Below are positions 1 through 9,600 of a stretch of DNA of 64,000 bases, one piece after another. Origin of the DNA: Roseiarcus sp037446355 (lineage in GTDB: Bacteria; Pseudomonadota; Alphaproteobacteria; Rhizobiales; Beijerinckiaceae); the NCBI GenBank assembly GCA_037446355.1, contig JBBIIT010000001.1, positions 62,001 through 126,000 of the forward strand. Reading direction: 5' to 3'. Made by a program: the position numbers and the translations under genes. The notes beneath the pieces are model-generated. The model saw only the letters and a list, made by a program, of their open reading frames with translations, made no database searches and was not told where the DNA came from. Positions within the stretch are counted from its first letter, which is position 1; the number at the start of each line of letters is the position of its first letter.

Positions 1-1491
1 ATCGAAATCTGCAAGAAGGAGGCGGAGACCCTGGCGCGGTCGCGCCTTCAGATCTTCGCTCTCGGTGAGCGCGCGCGCGGCCCGCAGCAGCGAAAGGCCC
101 GCGCCGCGACCGTGAGAATGCAGAAGCGCCAATGTCGCTTCGCCAAGGCCGCGGCGCGGGTGGTTGTAGATGCGTTCGAAGGCCAGATCGTCGTCGGGCT
201 GGGCAACGCAGCGGAAATACGCGAGCGCATCGCGGATTTCCGACCGTTCGTAAAACCTCGGGCCGCCAATGACGCGGTAAGGCACGCCGATTTCCAGAAA
301 ACGCTCTTCGAATTCGCGCATTTGAAATGAAGCGCGCACGAGAATCGCCATTTCCCCGAGCGAGACGCCCTTCTTTTGCGCCGCCTCGATCTCGTCGCCT
401 ATCGCGCGGGCCTCCTCGCGGCTGTCCGCCACGCCACGAACCGTCGGCGTTTCGCCGAGTTCCGCACTCGTGAACAATGTCTTGCCCAAGCGATTCTTGT
501 TATGGGCGATGAGACCGGCCGCGACTGCGAGAATGTGGCCGGTCGAGCGATAGTTGCGTTCGAGCCGGATAACCGTCGCCCCAGGGAAGTCCTGTTCGAA
601 CCGCAGAATGTTGTCCACTTCGGCGCCGCGCCAACCGTAGATCGACTGATCGTCGTCGCCGACGCAGCATAGATTGCGGTGCGATTGCGCGAGCAAACGC
701 AGCCACAGGTACTGCACGACGTTCGTATCCTGATATTCGTCAACGAGAATGTAGCGCAGACGGCGCTGATATTCGGCGAGAATCTCCTCGTGTTCGCGGA
801 AAAGCCGAAGACACTCGAGCAACAGATCGCCGAAATCCGCGGCGTTGAGAGTCTTCAGGCGGGCCTGATATTCAGCGTAGAGCTTGGCGCCGGCGCCATT
901 GGCGAAAGCCGCCGACTCGGCGGCGGGCGCGCGCGTCGGATCCAGCCCGCGATTTTTCCAGCTTTCGATCTGATTGGCGAGCGCGCGCGCCGGCCAGCGT
1001 TTGTCGTCGATGTCGTTAGCCTTCAGCACTTGCTTGATCAGCCGCAACTGATCATCGGAATCCAGGATGGTGAAGTTGGGCTTCAAGCCCACAAGCTCGG
1101 CGTGCCGACGCAGGATTTTCGCGCCAATCGAGTGAAACGTGCCCATCCACGGCAACCCGTCGTGGAGACCGGTCAGAGTCCCAATTCTTTCGCGCATTTC
1201 GCGCGCCGCTTTATTCGTGAAAGTAACCGCGAGTATTTCGTGACCGCGGGCGCGCCCGCTAGCTAGCAGGTGCGCGATGCGCGTCGTCAGGACGCGCGTT
1301 TTGCCGACCCCGGCGCCCGCAAGCACCAGCACCGGCCCGTCGAGCGCCTCGACCGCGCGGCGCTGTTCGGCATTGAGGCCCACGAGATAGCGCGGCTCCG
1401 GCGCACGACGCAGGAATTCGACGGAAGCGGCGCTTTCCCGCTGCGCGGCGACCGGCTGGCGGACGTTCGATTCCCAAGATTCGCGCGACAT
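1..1491 (-). CDS. uvrD: UvrD/PcrA-type ATP-dependent DNA helicase (3' part cut off by window edge)
   Basis: Superfamily 1 DNA helicase that unwinds DNA 3'-5' in excision and mismatch repair. The 497 visible residues start MSRESWES. They carry the Q-motif region (LNAEQRRAVEAL), Walker A AGAGVGKT, motif Ia (VTFTNKAARE), the TFHS motif, DEYQDTN (Walker B), GDDDQSIYGWRGA (motif III) and RNYRST (motif IV). The frame stays open to base 1, so the C-terminal 2B/motif VI part lies outside. The ATG at 1489-1491 is preceded in frame by TTG at 1495-1497, so the start could be two codons further out. It lies 66 bases after tadC on the same strand but has no functional link to the pilus genes. Family assignment is firm; UvrD versus PcrA naming is a convention. 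Confidence 0.93.
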   Translation of the reverse strand, partial: MSRESWESNVRQPVAAQRESAASVEFLRRAPEPRYLVGLNAEQRRAVEALDGPVLVLAGAGVGKTRVLTTRIAHLLASGRARGHEILAVTFTNKAAREMRERIGTLTGLHDGLPWMGTFHSIGAKILRRHAELVGLKPNFTILDSDDQLRLIKQVLKANDIDDKRWPARALANQIESWKNRGLDPTRAPAAESAAFANGAGAKLYAEYQARLKTLNAADFGDLLLECLRLFREHEEILAEYQRRLRYILVDEYQDTNVVQYLWLRLLAQSHRNLCCVGDDDQSIYGWRGAEVDNILRFEQDFPGATVIRLERNYRSTGHILAVAAGLIAHNKNRLGKTLFTSAELGETPTVRGVADSREEARAIGDEIEAAQKKGVSLGEMAILVRASFQMREFEERFLEIGVPYRVIGGPRFYERSEIRDALAYFRCVAQPDDDLAFERIYNHPRRGLGEATLALLHSHGRGAGLSLLRAARALTESEDLKARPRQGLRLLLADFD

Positions 1492-1557
1492 GCCCAATGA
1501 TGCGACGTCGCGGGCGCCGATGCAACGCGAATCGAGGACGGAGTCCGGCCTCTGACG

Positions 1558-2541
1558 TTACGTCCAGTGATAAATTTGGATGACGGCCGGGCCCAGAATC
1601 GCCGCGAATAGCCCCGGCAGGAAGAAAAGAATCATCGGCACTGTCAGGGTCGGCGGCAGCGAAGCCGCCTTCTTCTCGGCCGCCGTCATGCGCTGGGTGC
1701 GGCTTTCCTGCGCCAGAACCCGCAGTGCGGCGCCCAGCGGAGTGCCGTACTTTTCGGATTGGACGAGCACCGTCATGAGCTGTTTGATCGCCTCCAACCC
1801 AGTGCGCGCATTCAGATTTTCGAACGCGAGCCTGCGGTTCTCCAAATACGACATTTCCGCCGCCAGCAGCGACAGCTCCTCGGCCAATTCGACGCTCTCG
1901 GCGCCGATTTCCATGCTGACCTTGCGCACGGCGTGTTCGATCGACATGCCGGATTCCGCGCAGATGATGAGAAGATCGACCATATTCGGATAGGCGCGGC
2001 CCATCGATTTTTGCCGCTTGGCCGTCTTGTTGCGCAGGAAGAGCTCCGGCGCCTTGATGCCGGCGAAAGCGCCCGCGATGGCGATCGCGATCTTGAATGT
2101 CGTGGAGTGGTCGCCGCGGTTCACGACGAACATATAGAAAAGCGCGATCAGAAAGAACGCGATTGGGCCGACGAATCTAAAGACCAGAAACGCATATTCG
2201 GCGCTTTGACCCCGAAATCCGGCCATGTTCAATTGCTGTTTGGCCGTGTCGGTGCTCAACCATTGTCTCAGGTTGAGTTTCTCGGAGACCGTCTTCGCCA
2301 TGCCGCCGGTCTTGTAGCGCAATTGGGTCTTGTTCTGATTCTGGGCCGCGGCCATGCGTTCGCGCTCGCGAAGCCGGATGCGCTCGCGCTCGGTGCTCAC
2401 GGCCTTAATTCTACGACCCAAGTCGTCCGTCTGCAGCAATGGCAGAAAAGCCATCAGCACCGTGGAGGCGCACCCGATCGAGGCGAGCAGGATCGCCATA
2501 AAATGAACATCGGATAACTTCGCCAGAACCTGGTCCAACAT
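1558..2541 (-). CDS. tadC: TadC, inner-membrane platform protein of the Flp/Tad pilus
   Basis: Type II secretion F-domain protein, 327 residues. With TadB it forms the inner-membrane platform on which the CpaF ATPase drives pilin assembly. It has an N-terminal membrane segment (residues about 13-35), a charged cytoplasmic stretch rich in Arg/Glu, two more membrane segments near 120-170, a T2SSF helical domain (about 185-290, with AESGMSIEHAVRKV) and a C-terminal hydrophobic anchor (MILFFLPGLFAAILGPAV). It follows tadB by 13 bases on the same strand and is the last tad gene here. Length and topology are typical of TadC. Confidence 0.93.
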   Translation of the reverse strand: MLDQVLAKLSDVHFMAILLASIGCASTVLMAFLPLLQTDDLGRRIKAVSTERERIRLRERERMAAAQNQNKTQLRYKTGGMAKTVSEKLNLRQWLSTDTAKQQLNMAGFRGQSAEYAFLVFRFVGPIAFFLIALFYMFVVNRGDHSTTFKIAIAIAGAFAGIKAPELFLRNKTAKRQKSMGRAYPNMVDLLIICAESGMSIEHAVRKVSMEIGAESVELAEELSLLAAEMSYLENRRLAFENLNARTGLEAIKQLMTVLVQSEKYGTPLGAALRVLAQESRTQRMTAAEKKAASLPPTLTVPMILFFLPGLFAAILGPAVIQIYHWT

Positions 2542-2554
2542 CGCAAACGTCCTG

Positions 2555-3514
2555 TCAGAAGTCGAAGTTGATCATCTTCTTCATCATCGCCGCGCCGATG
2601 CTCATCCAGCCAAGGGCGATGATCGTTATCATGCGGCCATGATTGGTCGTGAACAGGAGACTCATATACTCTGGGGACATCATGTAGAGCGCTCCGGTGA
2701 CTACGAACGGAACGGCGCCGATGATCGCCGCCGACGCCAGCGCCTCCATCGACATCGCTCCGATTTTGCCCTTCATGGCTTTTCGCTCGCGGACGGTCTT
2801 GGAGAGATTGGCTATCGCTTCGGAGAGATTGCCGCCGGCCTTCGATTGAATCTCGATTACGATCGCGAAGAAATTGGTTTCCGTGGCCGGAACACGATGC
2901 GCCATTTTCGCGGCGGCGTCAGCGACGGAAATGCCAAGTTGCTGCGATTCGACGACCTTGCGAAACTCCGTTTTGACCGGCTCCTGGGCCTCCGCCGCGA
3001 TGATGCGCAAAGTGTCGCCGACGGGAAGGCCAGCGCGCACGCCGCGAACGATGATATCCAGAGCGGCGGGAAACGCATCGACAAATTTTGCGATGCGACG
3101 CTTGCGCAGGCGTGCGAGAACCAAATTTGGAAATCCCGCGCCAATCATCAGCGCGATGAGACCAGCCACCAGCGGGCTACGGAACTTGACGTAAATCAGC
3201 AAGCCGACAACCGCCGCGATGCCCGCAAATATCATCAGAAATTGTTGCTTTTTTATACTGAGCCCGGCTTGTTCGATGCGGGTCTGAAAATCCGCGCGCG
3301 TACGCTTGGACTTCTTCTCCAATTCCGCCAAACTCTCGGCGATCTGTTTCTTTTTCGCCGCACGGTCGATCGTTACGGCCCGCGCCTTGCGATCCGTCTT
3401 GCCGATCGCCTGTTTGCGCTGATCCGCTCGGGAGTCGCCCGAAACAAACGCCAGACCCAGGCCGCCGATGGCGATGGCGATGGCGCCGGCGACGAGAATT
3501 CCATTGCTGATCAT
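2555..3514 (-). CDS. tadB: TadB, inner-membrane platform protein of the Flp/Tad pilus
   Basis: T2SSF-domain membrane protein, 319 residues, partner of TadC. It has an N-terminal hydrophobic segment (ILVAGAIAIAIGGLGLAFV), a basic coil-like linker (residues 30-85), paired membrane helices at about 92-130, the F-domain (DIIVRGVRAGLPVGDTLRII, then QSKAGGNLSEAIANLS) and two C-terminal helices. The order CpaF-TadB-TadC with gaps of 14 and 13 bases is the standard tad arrangement and implies one transcript. Confidence 0.93.
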   Translation of the reverse strand: MISNGILVAGAIAIAIGGLGLAFVSGDSRADQRKQAIGKTDRKARAVTIDRAAKKKQIAESLAELEKKSKRTRADFQTRIEQAGLSIKKQQFLMIFAGIAAVVGLLIYVKFRSPLVAGLIALMIGAGFPNLVLARLRKRRIAKFVDAFPAALDIIVRGVRAGLPVGDTLRIIAAEAQEPVKTEFRKVVESQQLGISVADAAAKMAHRVPATETNFFAIVIEIQSKAGGNLSEAIANLSKTVRERKAMKGKIGAMSMEALASAAIIGAVPFVVTGALYMMSPEYMSLLFTTNHGRMITIIALGWMSIGAAMMKKMINFDF

Positions 3515-3528
3515 CGTCTAGCCTCGGC

Positions 3529-4980
3529 TCAACCGAACGTCGATTGCGGTTCCGTGCCTTCGGCTGCGTCCAGCGCCGCCGCGAGTCGTTGCTCCTCGCC
3601 ATAATAGCGGGCGCGGTCCCAGAAACGCGGACGCCCGATGCCGGTGGAGCGATGCCGACCCTTGAGTTTGCCGTTAGCATCTTCGCCGAGGATTTCGTAT
3701 ACGAACAAGTCCTGGGTGATGATCACGTCGCCTTCCATGCCCATCACTTCGGTGATGTGAGTGATGCGCCGCGAGCCGTCGCGAAGGCGCGCGGCCTGGA
3801 TGATCACGTCGACCGAGGCGGTGATCATCTCGCGGATGGTGCGCGAGGGCAGCGAATAGCCGCCCATGGTGATCATCGATTCCATACGGCTCAGGGCTTC
3901 GCGCGGCGAATTGGCGTGCAGCGTTCCCATCGATCCGTCGTGACCGGTGTTCATGGCCTGTAGCAGATCAAATGCCTCGGGGCCGCGCACCTCGCCCACT
4001 ATGATGCGTTCGGGGCGCATACGCAGGCAGTTCTTGACGAGATCGCGCATCGTCACCTGTCCGGCGCCTTCGAGATTGGGCGGCCGGGTCTCGAGGCGCA
4101 CCACATGCGGTTGCTGGAGCTGCAACTCCGCCGCATCCTCGCACGTTATCACGCGCTCGCCGGCGTCGATGTAGTTCGTGAGACAGTTCAGCAACGTCGT
4201 TTTACCCGAACCAGTGCCGCCCGAGATCACGACATTGCATCGGACCCTGCCGATAATTTTGAGAATTTCAGCGCCAGCAACAGAAATCGCGCCGAACCTG
4301 GTCAATTGATCGAGCGTCAATTTGTCTTTCTTGAACTTTCGAATCGTCAGCGCCGCGCCGTCGATCGCCAGCGGCGGCGCGATGACGTTTACGCGCGAGC
4401 CGTCCATGAGACGCGCGTCGCAAATCGGCGAAGCCTCGTCCACGCGCCGTCCCACTTGACTGACGATGCGTTGACAAATGTTCATCAGTTGCGCCCCGTC
4501 GCGGAACCTGATGTTGGTGAGTTGAATCTTGCCGCCGACTTCGATGAAGGTGCGGGTCGGTCCATTGACCATGATGTCCGCGATGTCATCGCGCGACAAC
4601 AAGGGCTCAAGCGGGCCGAAACCGAGAACGTCATTGCAAATGTCGTCAAGCAGATCTTCCTGCTCGGAAATCGATAGCACCAAGTTCTTGATAGTGACGA
4701 TCTCGTGGACGATGTCGCGAATTTCTTCGCGTGCGCTTTCCTGATCGAGTTTGGACAGCGCGGCGAGATCGATGGCCTCGATCAGAGCGCCGAATATCAT
4801 CGACTTGGTTTGGAAGTAGGATTCGGAACGCACTTCGGCGCCGGCCGTCGCCGCCGACGCTGTCGGTTCCATCGCGATCCGCGCCGGCTCGGGCGGCGGC
4901 GCATGGGCGCCGGCTTTCGCCTGCGCGCCTGTGTCCGCGGGCTTATTGCTTTGGCTCGGGTTGGGACGCTTACCGAACAT
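3529..4980 (-). CDS. cpaF: CpaF/TadA secretion ATPase
   Basis: Cytoplasmic hexameric ATPase (GspE/PilT superfamily, TadA branch) that powers Flp pilus assembly. It has 483 residues with a low-complexity Pro/Ala-rich N-terminus (1-50), the N-terminal TadA domain (about 60-210), Walker A GGTGSGKT at about 254-261, an Asp box (CEDAAELQL), Walker B region RIIVGEVRG and the His box (GSMGTLHANSPREAL). It starts 79 bases after the cpaE stop and is followed closely by tadB. All catalytic motifs are intact. This gene is unrelated to the tRNA deaminase TadA at 43312-43758 despite the shared name. Confidence 0.96.
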   Translation of the reverse strand: MFGKRPNPSQSNKPADTGAQAKAGAHAPPPEPARIAMEPTASAATAGAEVRSESYFQTKSMIFGALIEAIDLAALSKLDQESAREEIRDIVHEIVTIKNLVLSISEQEDLLDDICNDVLGFGPLEPLLSRDDIADIMVNGPTRTFIEVGGKIQLTNIRFRDGAQLMNICQRIVSQVGRRVDEASPICDARLMDGSRVNVIAPPLAIDGAALTIRKFKKDKLTLDQLTRFGAISVAGAEILKIIGRVRCNVVISGGTGSGKTTLLNCLTNYIDAGERVITCEDAAELQLQQPHVVRLETRPPNLEGAGQVTMRDLVKNCLRMRPERIIVGEVRGPEAFDLLQAMNTGHDGSMGTLHANSPREALSRMESMITMGGYSLPSRTIREMITASVDVIIQAARLRDGSRRITHITEVMGMEGDVIITQDLFVYEILGEDANGKLKGRHRSTGIGRPRFWDRARYYGEEQRLAAALDAAEGTEPQSTFG

Positions 4981-5059
4981 GCCTTACTTCCTTGCTTCCC
5001 TGAATCATGAAGCGGACCTGGCGGCGGACGCGACCGGCGATCGTCACCGGCCGCCCATT

Positions 5060-6328
5060 TTACGCTTTCCTCGCGACGAAACGCGCCTTGATCGGGTCGA
5101 ACAAGCCTTTCTTGACCTTGCGCGTTTCGACGCGCCCGACGATCTGGTTCACGAGTTCCGCGAATATCTCGTTGCTTCGACCCTTAGGCTCGATTTCGCT
5201 GATCATCTGACCGTTGTTCGCGGCGGAGCCGAACAATTTGGCGTCGTGCGGGATCACCGCGGACGGTTCGACCTCGATTGTCTTTGCAAAATCGGCGACC
5301 GATATTTCCGGCCGCTTGGGCAGCCCAACTCCGTTGAGCACCAGTTTGGGCGGACGATCGTTCGGGCGCGCAGCGCGGATATTGTCCATGATGTTCTTCG
5401 CATTGCGCAGGTTCGCCAGATCCGGCTGCGCGACCACGACGACTTCGTCGCCCGCGATCAACATGCGTCGAGTCCATCCGGTCCAGGCATGGGGGATGTC
5501 GAGCACGATCCAGGGTGTGGAGGCGCGAACGGTGTCGAGCAGCGAATCGAAGGCGGTCTCCGAAAAGTCATACAGTCGGTCAAGCATCGCCGGCGCGGCG
5601 AGCAAGTTCAGGTTTTCGCCGCACTTGGAGAGCAGGCGATCGACCAGAGTGGCGTCGACGCGCTCTGGCGCGAATACCGCTTCGGCCACTCCTTGCGGCG
5701 GATCCTGATTGAAATCGAGTCCGGCGGTGCCGAACCCGAGGTCCAGGTCGGCGACCACGGTCGCCATGTCGAGACCGGTCGCCAAATGCCAACCGATATT
5801 GTGGGCGATGGTCGAGGCGCCGACGCCGCCTTTGGCGCCAATGACCGAAAGCACGCGCCCGACCGGCTTGGCGCCGGGCGCGCGAAACATGTGGGAGATC
5901 GCCTGTACGAAGTCGACAGCGTTGAATGGCCACACCAGATATTCGCTGACGCCGCGCGAGATCAACTGGCGATAGAGAATAATGTCGTTGACCTTGCCGA
6001 GGACGACGACCTTGGTGCCTGAGTCGCAGTATTGTGCGAGTTCGTCGAGTTGCTCGACCAGCGCATCGCGATTCGCAGTAGATTCGAGGACGATGACGTT
6101 GGGCGTCGGGGCGTTTCGATACGCCTCGACCGCCGCCGGCGCGCCGCCCATGTTCTGTTTGACATGCGCCTTCGTCATGCGACGATCGCCGATGGCTTGT
6201 TGCACCACCCCCGCGATTTCCGCCGATTCGCAAAAAGCCTGGATCGAGATACGCGGCACCGGCTCGATCTGAGCGATTGTCGGCGCCGTGGCGGCCGAGG
6301 CCGCGTCTTCAATAGCCTGAGCGACCAT
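5060..6328 (-). CDS. cpaE: CpaE/TadZ, ParA/MinD-like pilus localisation ATPase
   Basis: MinD/ParA-family protein that places the Tad machinery in the cell. It has 422 residues: an N-terminal atypical receiver-like domain (about 25-150, with VVVLGKVNDIILYRQLISRG) followed by a P-loop ATPase domain. The Walker A reads GAKGGVGAST (about 164-173): the signature lysine of the deviant motif is present, while the usual GKT is GAS. This variant is common in CpaE/TadZ proteins and agrees with a localisation role rather than fast ATP turnover. It is followed by cpaF after 79 bases and preceded by cpaD with 2 bases between. Confidence 0.93.
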   Translation of the reverse strand: MVAQAIEDAASAATAPTIAQIEPVPRISIQAFCESAEIAGVVQQAIGDRRMTKAHVKQNMGGAPAAVEAYRNAPTPNVIVLESTANRDALVEQLDELAQYCDSGTKVVVLGKVNDIILYRQLISRGVSEYLVWPFNAVDFVQAISHMFRAPGAKPVGRVLSVIGAKGGVGASTIAHNIGWHLATGLDMATVVADLDLGFGTAGLDFNQDPPQGVAEAVFAPERVDATLVDRLLSKCGENLNLLAAPAMLDRLYDFSETAFDSLLDTVRASTPWIVLDIPHAWTGWTRRMLIAGDEVVVVAQPDLANLRNAKNIMDNIRAARPNDRPPKLVLNGVGLPKRPEISVADFAKTIEVEPSAVIPHDAKLFGSAANNGQMISEIEPKGRSNEIFAELVNQIVGRVETRKVKKGLFDPIKARFVARKA

Positions 6329-6330
6329 TT

Positions 6331-7092
6331 CTAGTTCCCCACCGCGCCAATCGCCGTAATCGTCGTCTTCCAGTCAGTGCCGGGGTCGACGCCCTTGCGC
6401 ACGTTGCCGATGGCGCGCAGGCGCATTTCCTCGTCGGCCGGGCCGAGCGCGCGCGCGTGAGCGAAGTCGCGCGGATCATCGACCTGCGCCGCCAGCACGG
6501 ACTGCGTGGCGCAACCGAAATTCTCATAAGATTCGTTCTTCCAGCCCTCGACCGAGGTTCCGGAGGCGAGGTCGCTGGGCCATTGGCCGCAGCGCGAGGG
6601 CACCTTGGCCTTTAACCCTTGGAACGCCAATCGATAAGGGCTGCCCAGCGTCTTGTCGCGCGCGGAATAGGAGCCGACCGCGACATAGCCTCTCAGACCA
6701 TTCGCATAGAGTTCCTTGCGGATTTCGGCGACGACGTTCGCCCCGGCGGCGCGCGAGCCCTCGGGCGCCAGAATAACGATCTCGCCCGAGCCGAATTCGC
6801 GGTAGCGTTGGGCAAAGGACTTGACGCTGGCGGCGGACTGCGGGTCTAGGCCAACGCCAACGGGGTAGACGTTGACGACGGTAGGCGCTTGCGCCAGCAC
6901 GATGGGATGGCGCTCGTGATAATCGCGGTAGGCGATGGTGTCCGGATTGGCGTAGTCCACGCCGCAGCCCGACAACGAGGCGGCGATGAGCGCGAGTGAA
7001 AAGGCCCCGAATAGGTCCGCTTTCCGCAACCCGCCCGGTTTGATCGCATTCGACATGATCCGCGTCTCGCTCGATTTGAGTTGTGGCGTCAT
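6331..7092 (-). CDS. cpaD: CpaD-family pilus assembly lipoprotein
   Basis: Outer-membrane-associated lipoprotein that works with the CpaC secretin. 253 residues from the chosen ATG at 7090-7092, which follows TGAGG at good spacing and comes 10 bases after the cpaC stop. A second ATG (MSNAIKPG) lies at 7056. A longer reading to 7218 would overlap cpaC by more than 100 bases and is unlikely. The N-terminus has a lipoprotein signal with lipobox LSGC followed by G. The remainder is the CpaD domain, with the family-like stretch RYREFGSGEIVILAPEGSRAA. It is translationally close to cpaE. Confidence 0.9.
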   Translation of the reverse strand: MTPQLKSSETRIMSNAIKPGGLRKADLFGAFSLALIAASLSGCGVDYANPDTIAYRDYHERHPIVLAQAPTVVNVYPVGVGLDPQSAASVKSFAQRYREFGSGEIVILAPEGSRAAGANVVAEIRKELYANGLRGYVAVGSYSARDKTLGSPYRLAFQGLKAKVPSRCGQWPSDLASGTSVEGWKNESYENFGCATQSVLAAQVDDPRDFAHARALGPADEEMRLRAIGNVRKGVDPGTDWKTTITAIGAVGN

Positions 7093-7102
7093 CTTGGTGG
7101 CC

Positions 7103-8614
7103 TCAGTCCGTGATGAAGCCGACTTTGCCCGAGTATCCGGGCATCGGTTGCAGGCCGTTGGAGCTTGAGTAGATGCGATTGATCCGTCCGAGCAGCCAAC
7201 TCTGTGGGCTGCTCGCATCGGCGAAGTTCTGGTCGGGGCGAACGACCTCTTTGGGGTCGATGGCGTGAACGATGTAGGGCGTGACGACGATCAGCAGTTC
7301 GGTTTCCTGACGCAGATAGTCGTGCGAGCGGAACAGCGCTCCCAGAATCGGCAGATTTAGCAGGCCAGGCACGCCGTTGATCGCGGATTGCGTCTGCGTT
7401 GAGATGAGGCCCGCCGAGGCGATGGAGCCGCCCGAAGGCAATTCGACCGTGGTTTCGTTCTTGCGTGTGCGGAAGCCGGGGATGACGACGGTTCCGAGGG
7501 TGACGTTCTTGGACGGGTCGATGTCGGTGACTTCCGTGCCGACGCGAAGCTGGATGCGTCCTTGCGAAAGCACCACCGGCGTGAAGTTCAACGTCACGCC
7601 ATAAGGCTGCTGGATAAAGGAGATCGTGCAGAAACCTCCCTGGCAGTTTTCGCCGTTGGGGATCGGCACGGTGCCGCCGGCGAGAAACTTGGCGCGCTCG
7701 CCCGAGACCGCGGTCACGGTCGGCTCGGCGAGCGTGCGGGCGACGCCCTGTTGCTCGTAGGCCTGCAACGTCGCGGTCAGCTTCTCGCCTCCCGTCATCC
7801 AGCCCAGCACCGCCTGCGAAGCTATGGGGGCGCTGTTGACCGAGAACTGATTCTGGGTCGTGAGGCTCAACAGCCCACTCGTGCCGCCGACCCCTGTCAG
7901 GTTCAGGCCGAGTTGCTTGACGATGTCGCGCCGGATTTCGGTGATCGTTACGCGCAAACTGACCTGATCGAGACCGCGAATGGTCAGCGAGTTCACGATC
8001 TTCCCGCCGCCGGGCGCGCCCGGCGCGGCGGCCGGGGCGGCGCCGGCCGCCGGTCCCGCGGCGGGCGACGCGGCCGTAGACAGGAAGCCGCTGGCTATAT
8101 CCAACGCTTTCTGAGCGTCGCCCGCCGAGGCGACCTCGCCGGTAAGGATGATGGAATCTCCGACCGTGCGAACGTGAATATCGTTTTCGGGAACCGCGGC
8201 TTTCAGTAGCTGCGAGAGCTCGCCGACATCGCGTCCGACCGAAACTTCGAGCACGGCGATCTTGCGCCCGTTGGGTCCGAGCGCGAAGATGGTCGTCTGT
8301 CCCGCCGAAAGCGTCGAAATATAGATTCGGCGCGCGGATCGCACGATCGCGTTGGCGACTTTCGGCTCGCCGACGAAGATTTCGGTTGCATCCTCGGGCA
8401 GGTCGACGATCACCGAGCGTCCCACGCCAAGTTGAAGGGAGCGTATCGCGCCGTTGCTGACCGAAACGCTGGACGGCGGCGTCGACTCGCCAGCCGCGGC
8501 CGCATTGACGGCGCCCAGGCTCAACAGGCCGAGCAATGCGCCGATCGACACGGCGGTCCCTAGGCGGCGGGGGAGCGAACGAGCGGTCGCTGCGATAGAT
8601 TTTGTGCTTTGCAT
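7103..8614 (-). CDS. cpaC: CpaC/RcpA outer-membrane secretin of the Tad pilus
   Basis: Forms the outer-membrane channel through which the Flp pilus leaves the cell. 503 residues with a signal peptide (basic start, hydrophobic core to about residue 40), a BON/N1-like periplasmic region (about 50-170), an Ala/Pro/Gly-rich linker near 180-200 and the secretin domain (about 210-460). The secretin signature VIPGFRTRKNETTVELPSGG is intact, followed by IASAGLI. It sits between cpaB (14 bases) and cpaD (10 bases). Type II/III secretin superfamily, Tad subgroup by context. Confidence 0.95.
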   Translation of the reverse strand: MQSTKSIAATARSLPRRLGTAVSIGALLGLLSLGAVNAAAAGESTPPSSVSVSNGAIRSLQLGVGRSVIVDLPEDATEIFVGEPKVANAIVRSARRIYISTLSAGQTTIFALGPNGRKIAVLEVSVGRDVGELSQLLKAAVPENDIHVRTVGDSIILTGEVASAGDAQKALDIASGFLSTAASPAAGPAAGAAPAAAPGAPGGGKIVNSLTIRGLDQVSLRVTITEIRRDIVKQLGLNLTGVGGTSGLLSLTTQNQFSVNSAPIASQAVLGWMTGGEKLTATLQAYEQQGVARTLAEPTVTAVSGERAKFLAGGTVPIPNGENCQGGFCTISFIQQPYGVTLNFTPVVLSQGRIQLRVGTEVTDIDPSKNVTLGTVVIPGFRTRKNETTVELPSGGSIASAGLISTQTQSAINGVPGLLNLPILGALFRSHDYLRQETELLIVVTPYIVHAIDPKEVVRPDQNFADASSPQSWLLGRINRIYSSSNGLQPMPGYSGKVGFITD

Positions 8615-8628
8615 GGCTGCGCGTTCCC

Positions 8629-9435
8629 CTATCGAGCGGCTTGCTGCTGGTTGCCGTAGCGAACGATCGTCATCCCGCCGCGTCCGCCCCCCATTTCGGT
8701 GGTCGTTTCCGTCGGCCCGCCGCTGTCGGCCAGGCTCCTGAGCAATAAGGATAGGTTCGAACCGCCGGAGTGCTGGGCAAGAACAATCAACTCCGCCTGC
8801 TGCGGGTCGAGTTCGAGCGTCGCGTTACCGCCGACGACGACCTTCTTACCGTTTTCCTCTTGGATGTTCTGGCCGATCGCCAACACCCGAACATTGGAAA
8901 GTATCGTTTGAGTCGCCATCACCTCGGCGCCGCGCGCCTTCGTCGCCTCGTCATCGCGGTAGGTGCGCACGACGTCGACGCGGTCATTGGGCAGAATGAA
9001 GCCGCCGGCGGTCGAATCGCCGCTGTTTTCGATCTTGATCGCTACCGCTCGCATTCCGGTGGGCAAGATCGCCGACATGAACCCGCCGGCTCCGGCCTTG
9101 ACCAGCTTGTCGCGTCGCACCGGCTCGCCACGAAGGAAGCCAATGCGAGTCATTGAACCCTTGACGTCATCCATCGCATGGGGATTGGCGGATTGAACGA
9201 TCATCTGATCGGAGACGGCGGCCTTGGGCCACTCCTGCCAAGTCAAAGTATTTTCGGCCACGACCGTGCCCATGGGCACGTCCTGCGTGGCTACCAGAAC
9301 CTGGTCCGTCTGAATTTTGGGCGCCGGCGCCACAACCGCCGTCGGGGCCGGCGCCGGTCCCGAATTGAACAGCATGTAGGCGGCGCCGAAAGCGACTACC
9401 GACACACCGAGCACCGCGATCTGCATCTTGTTCAT
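8629..9435 (-). CDS. cpaB: CpaB/RcpC pilus assembly protein
   Basis: Periplasmic SAF-domain protein of the Tad pilus, thought to act with the secretin. 268 residues with one N-terminal membrane segment (about 6-25, VLGVSVVAFGAAYMLF), a Pro/Ala-rich linker, a SAF domain (about 45-110, ATQDVPMGTVVAENTLTW) and the RcpC-type C-terminal domain (NDRVDVVRTYRDDEATKA, then LDPQQAELIVLAQHSG). It is first in the tightly packed run cpaB-tadC. The 165-base gap to cpaA may hold its own promoter. Confidence 0.94.
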   Translation of the reverse strand: MNKMQIAVLGVSVVAFGAAYMLFNSGPAPAPTAVVAPAPKIQTDQVLVATQDVPMGTVVAENTLTWQEWPKAAVSDQMIVQSANPHAMDDVKGSMTRIGFLRGEPVRRDKLVKAGAGGFMSAILPTGMRAVAIKIENSGDSTAGGFILPNDRVDVVRTYRDDEATKARGAEVMATQTILSNVRVLAIGQNIQEENGKKVVVGGNATLELDPQQAELIVLAQHSGGSNLSLLLRSLADSGGPTETTTEMGGGRGGMTIVRYGNQQQAAR

Positions 9436-9600
9436 TTGGCCAGGCCCTTTCGCGACACGCGACGTCGCTAGGGCCGACTATGAATCATCAATCGTCAAAT
9501 TACGGTTAACCAGGCGTATCCAAACGATTGCCAAAGGATAAAGATTGAGCGCCCGCGACCAAGCGACCCTCCAGGTTCGCGCTTCGGCGGCGAACGCGGG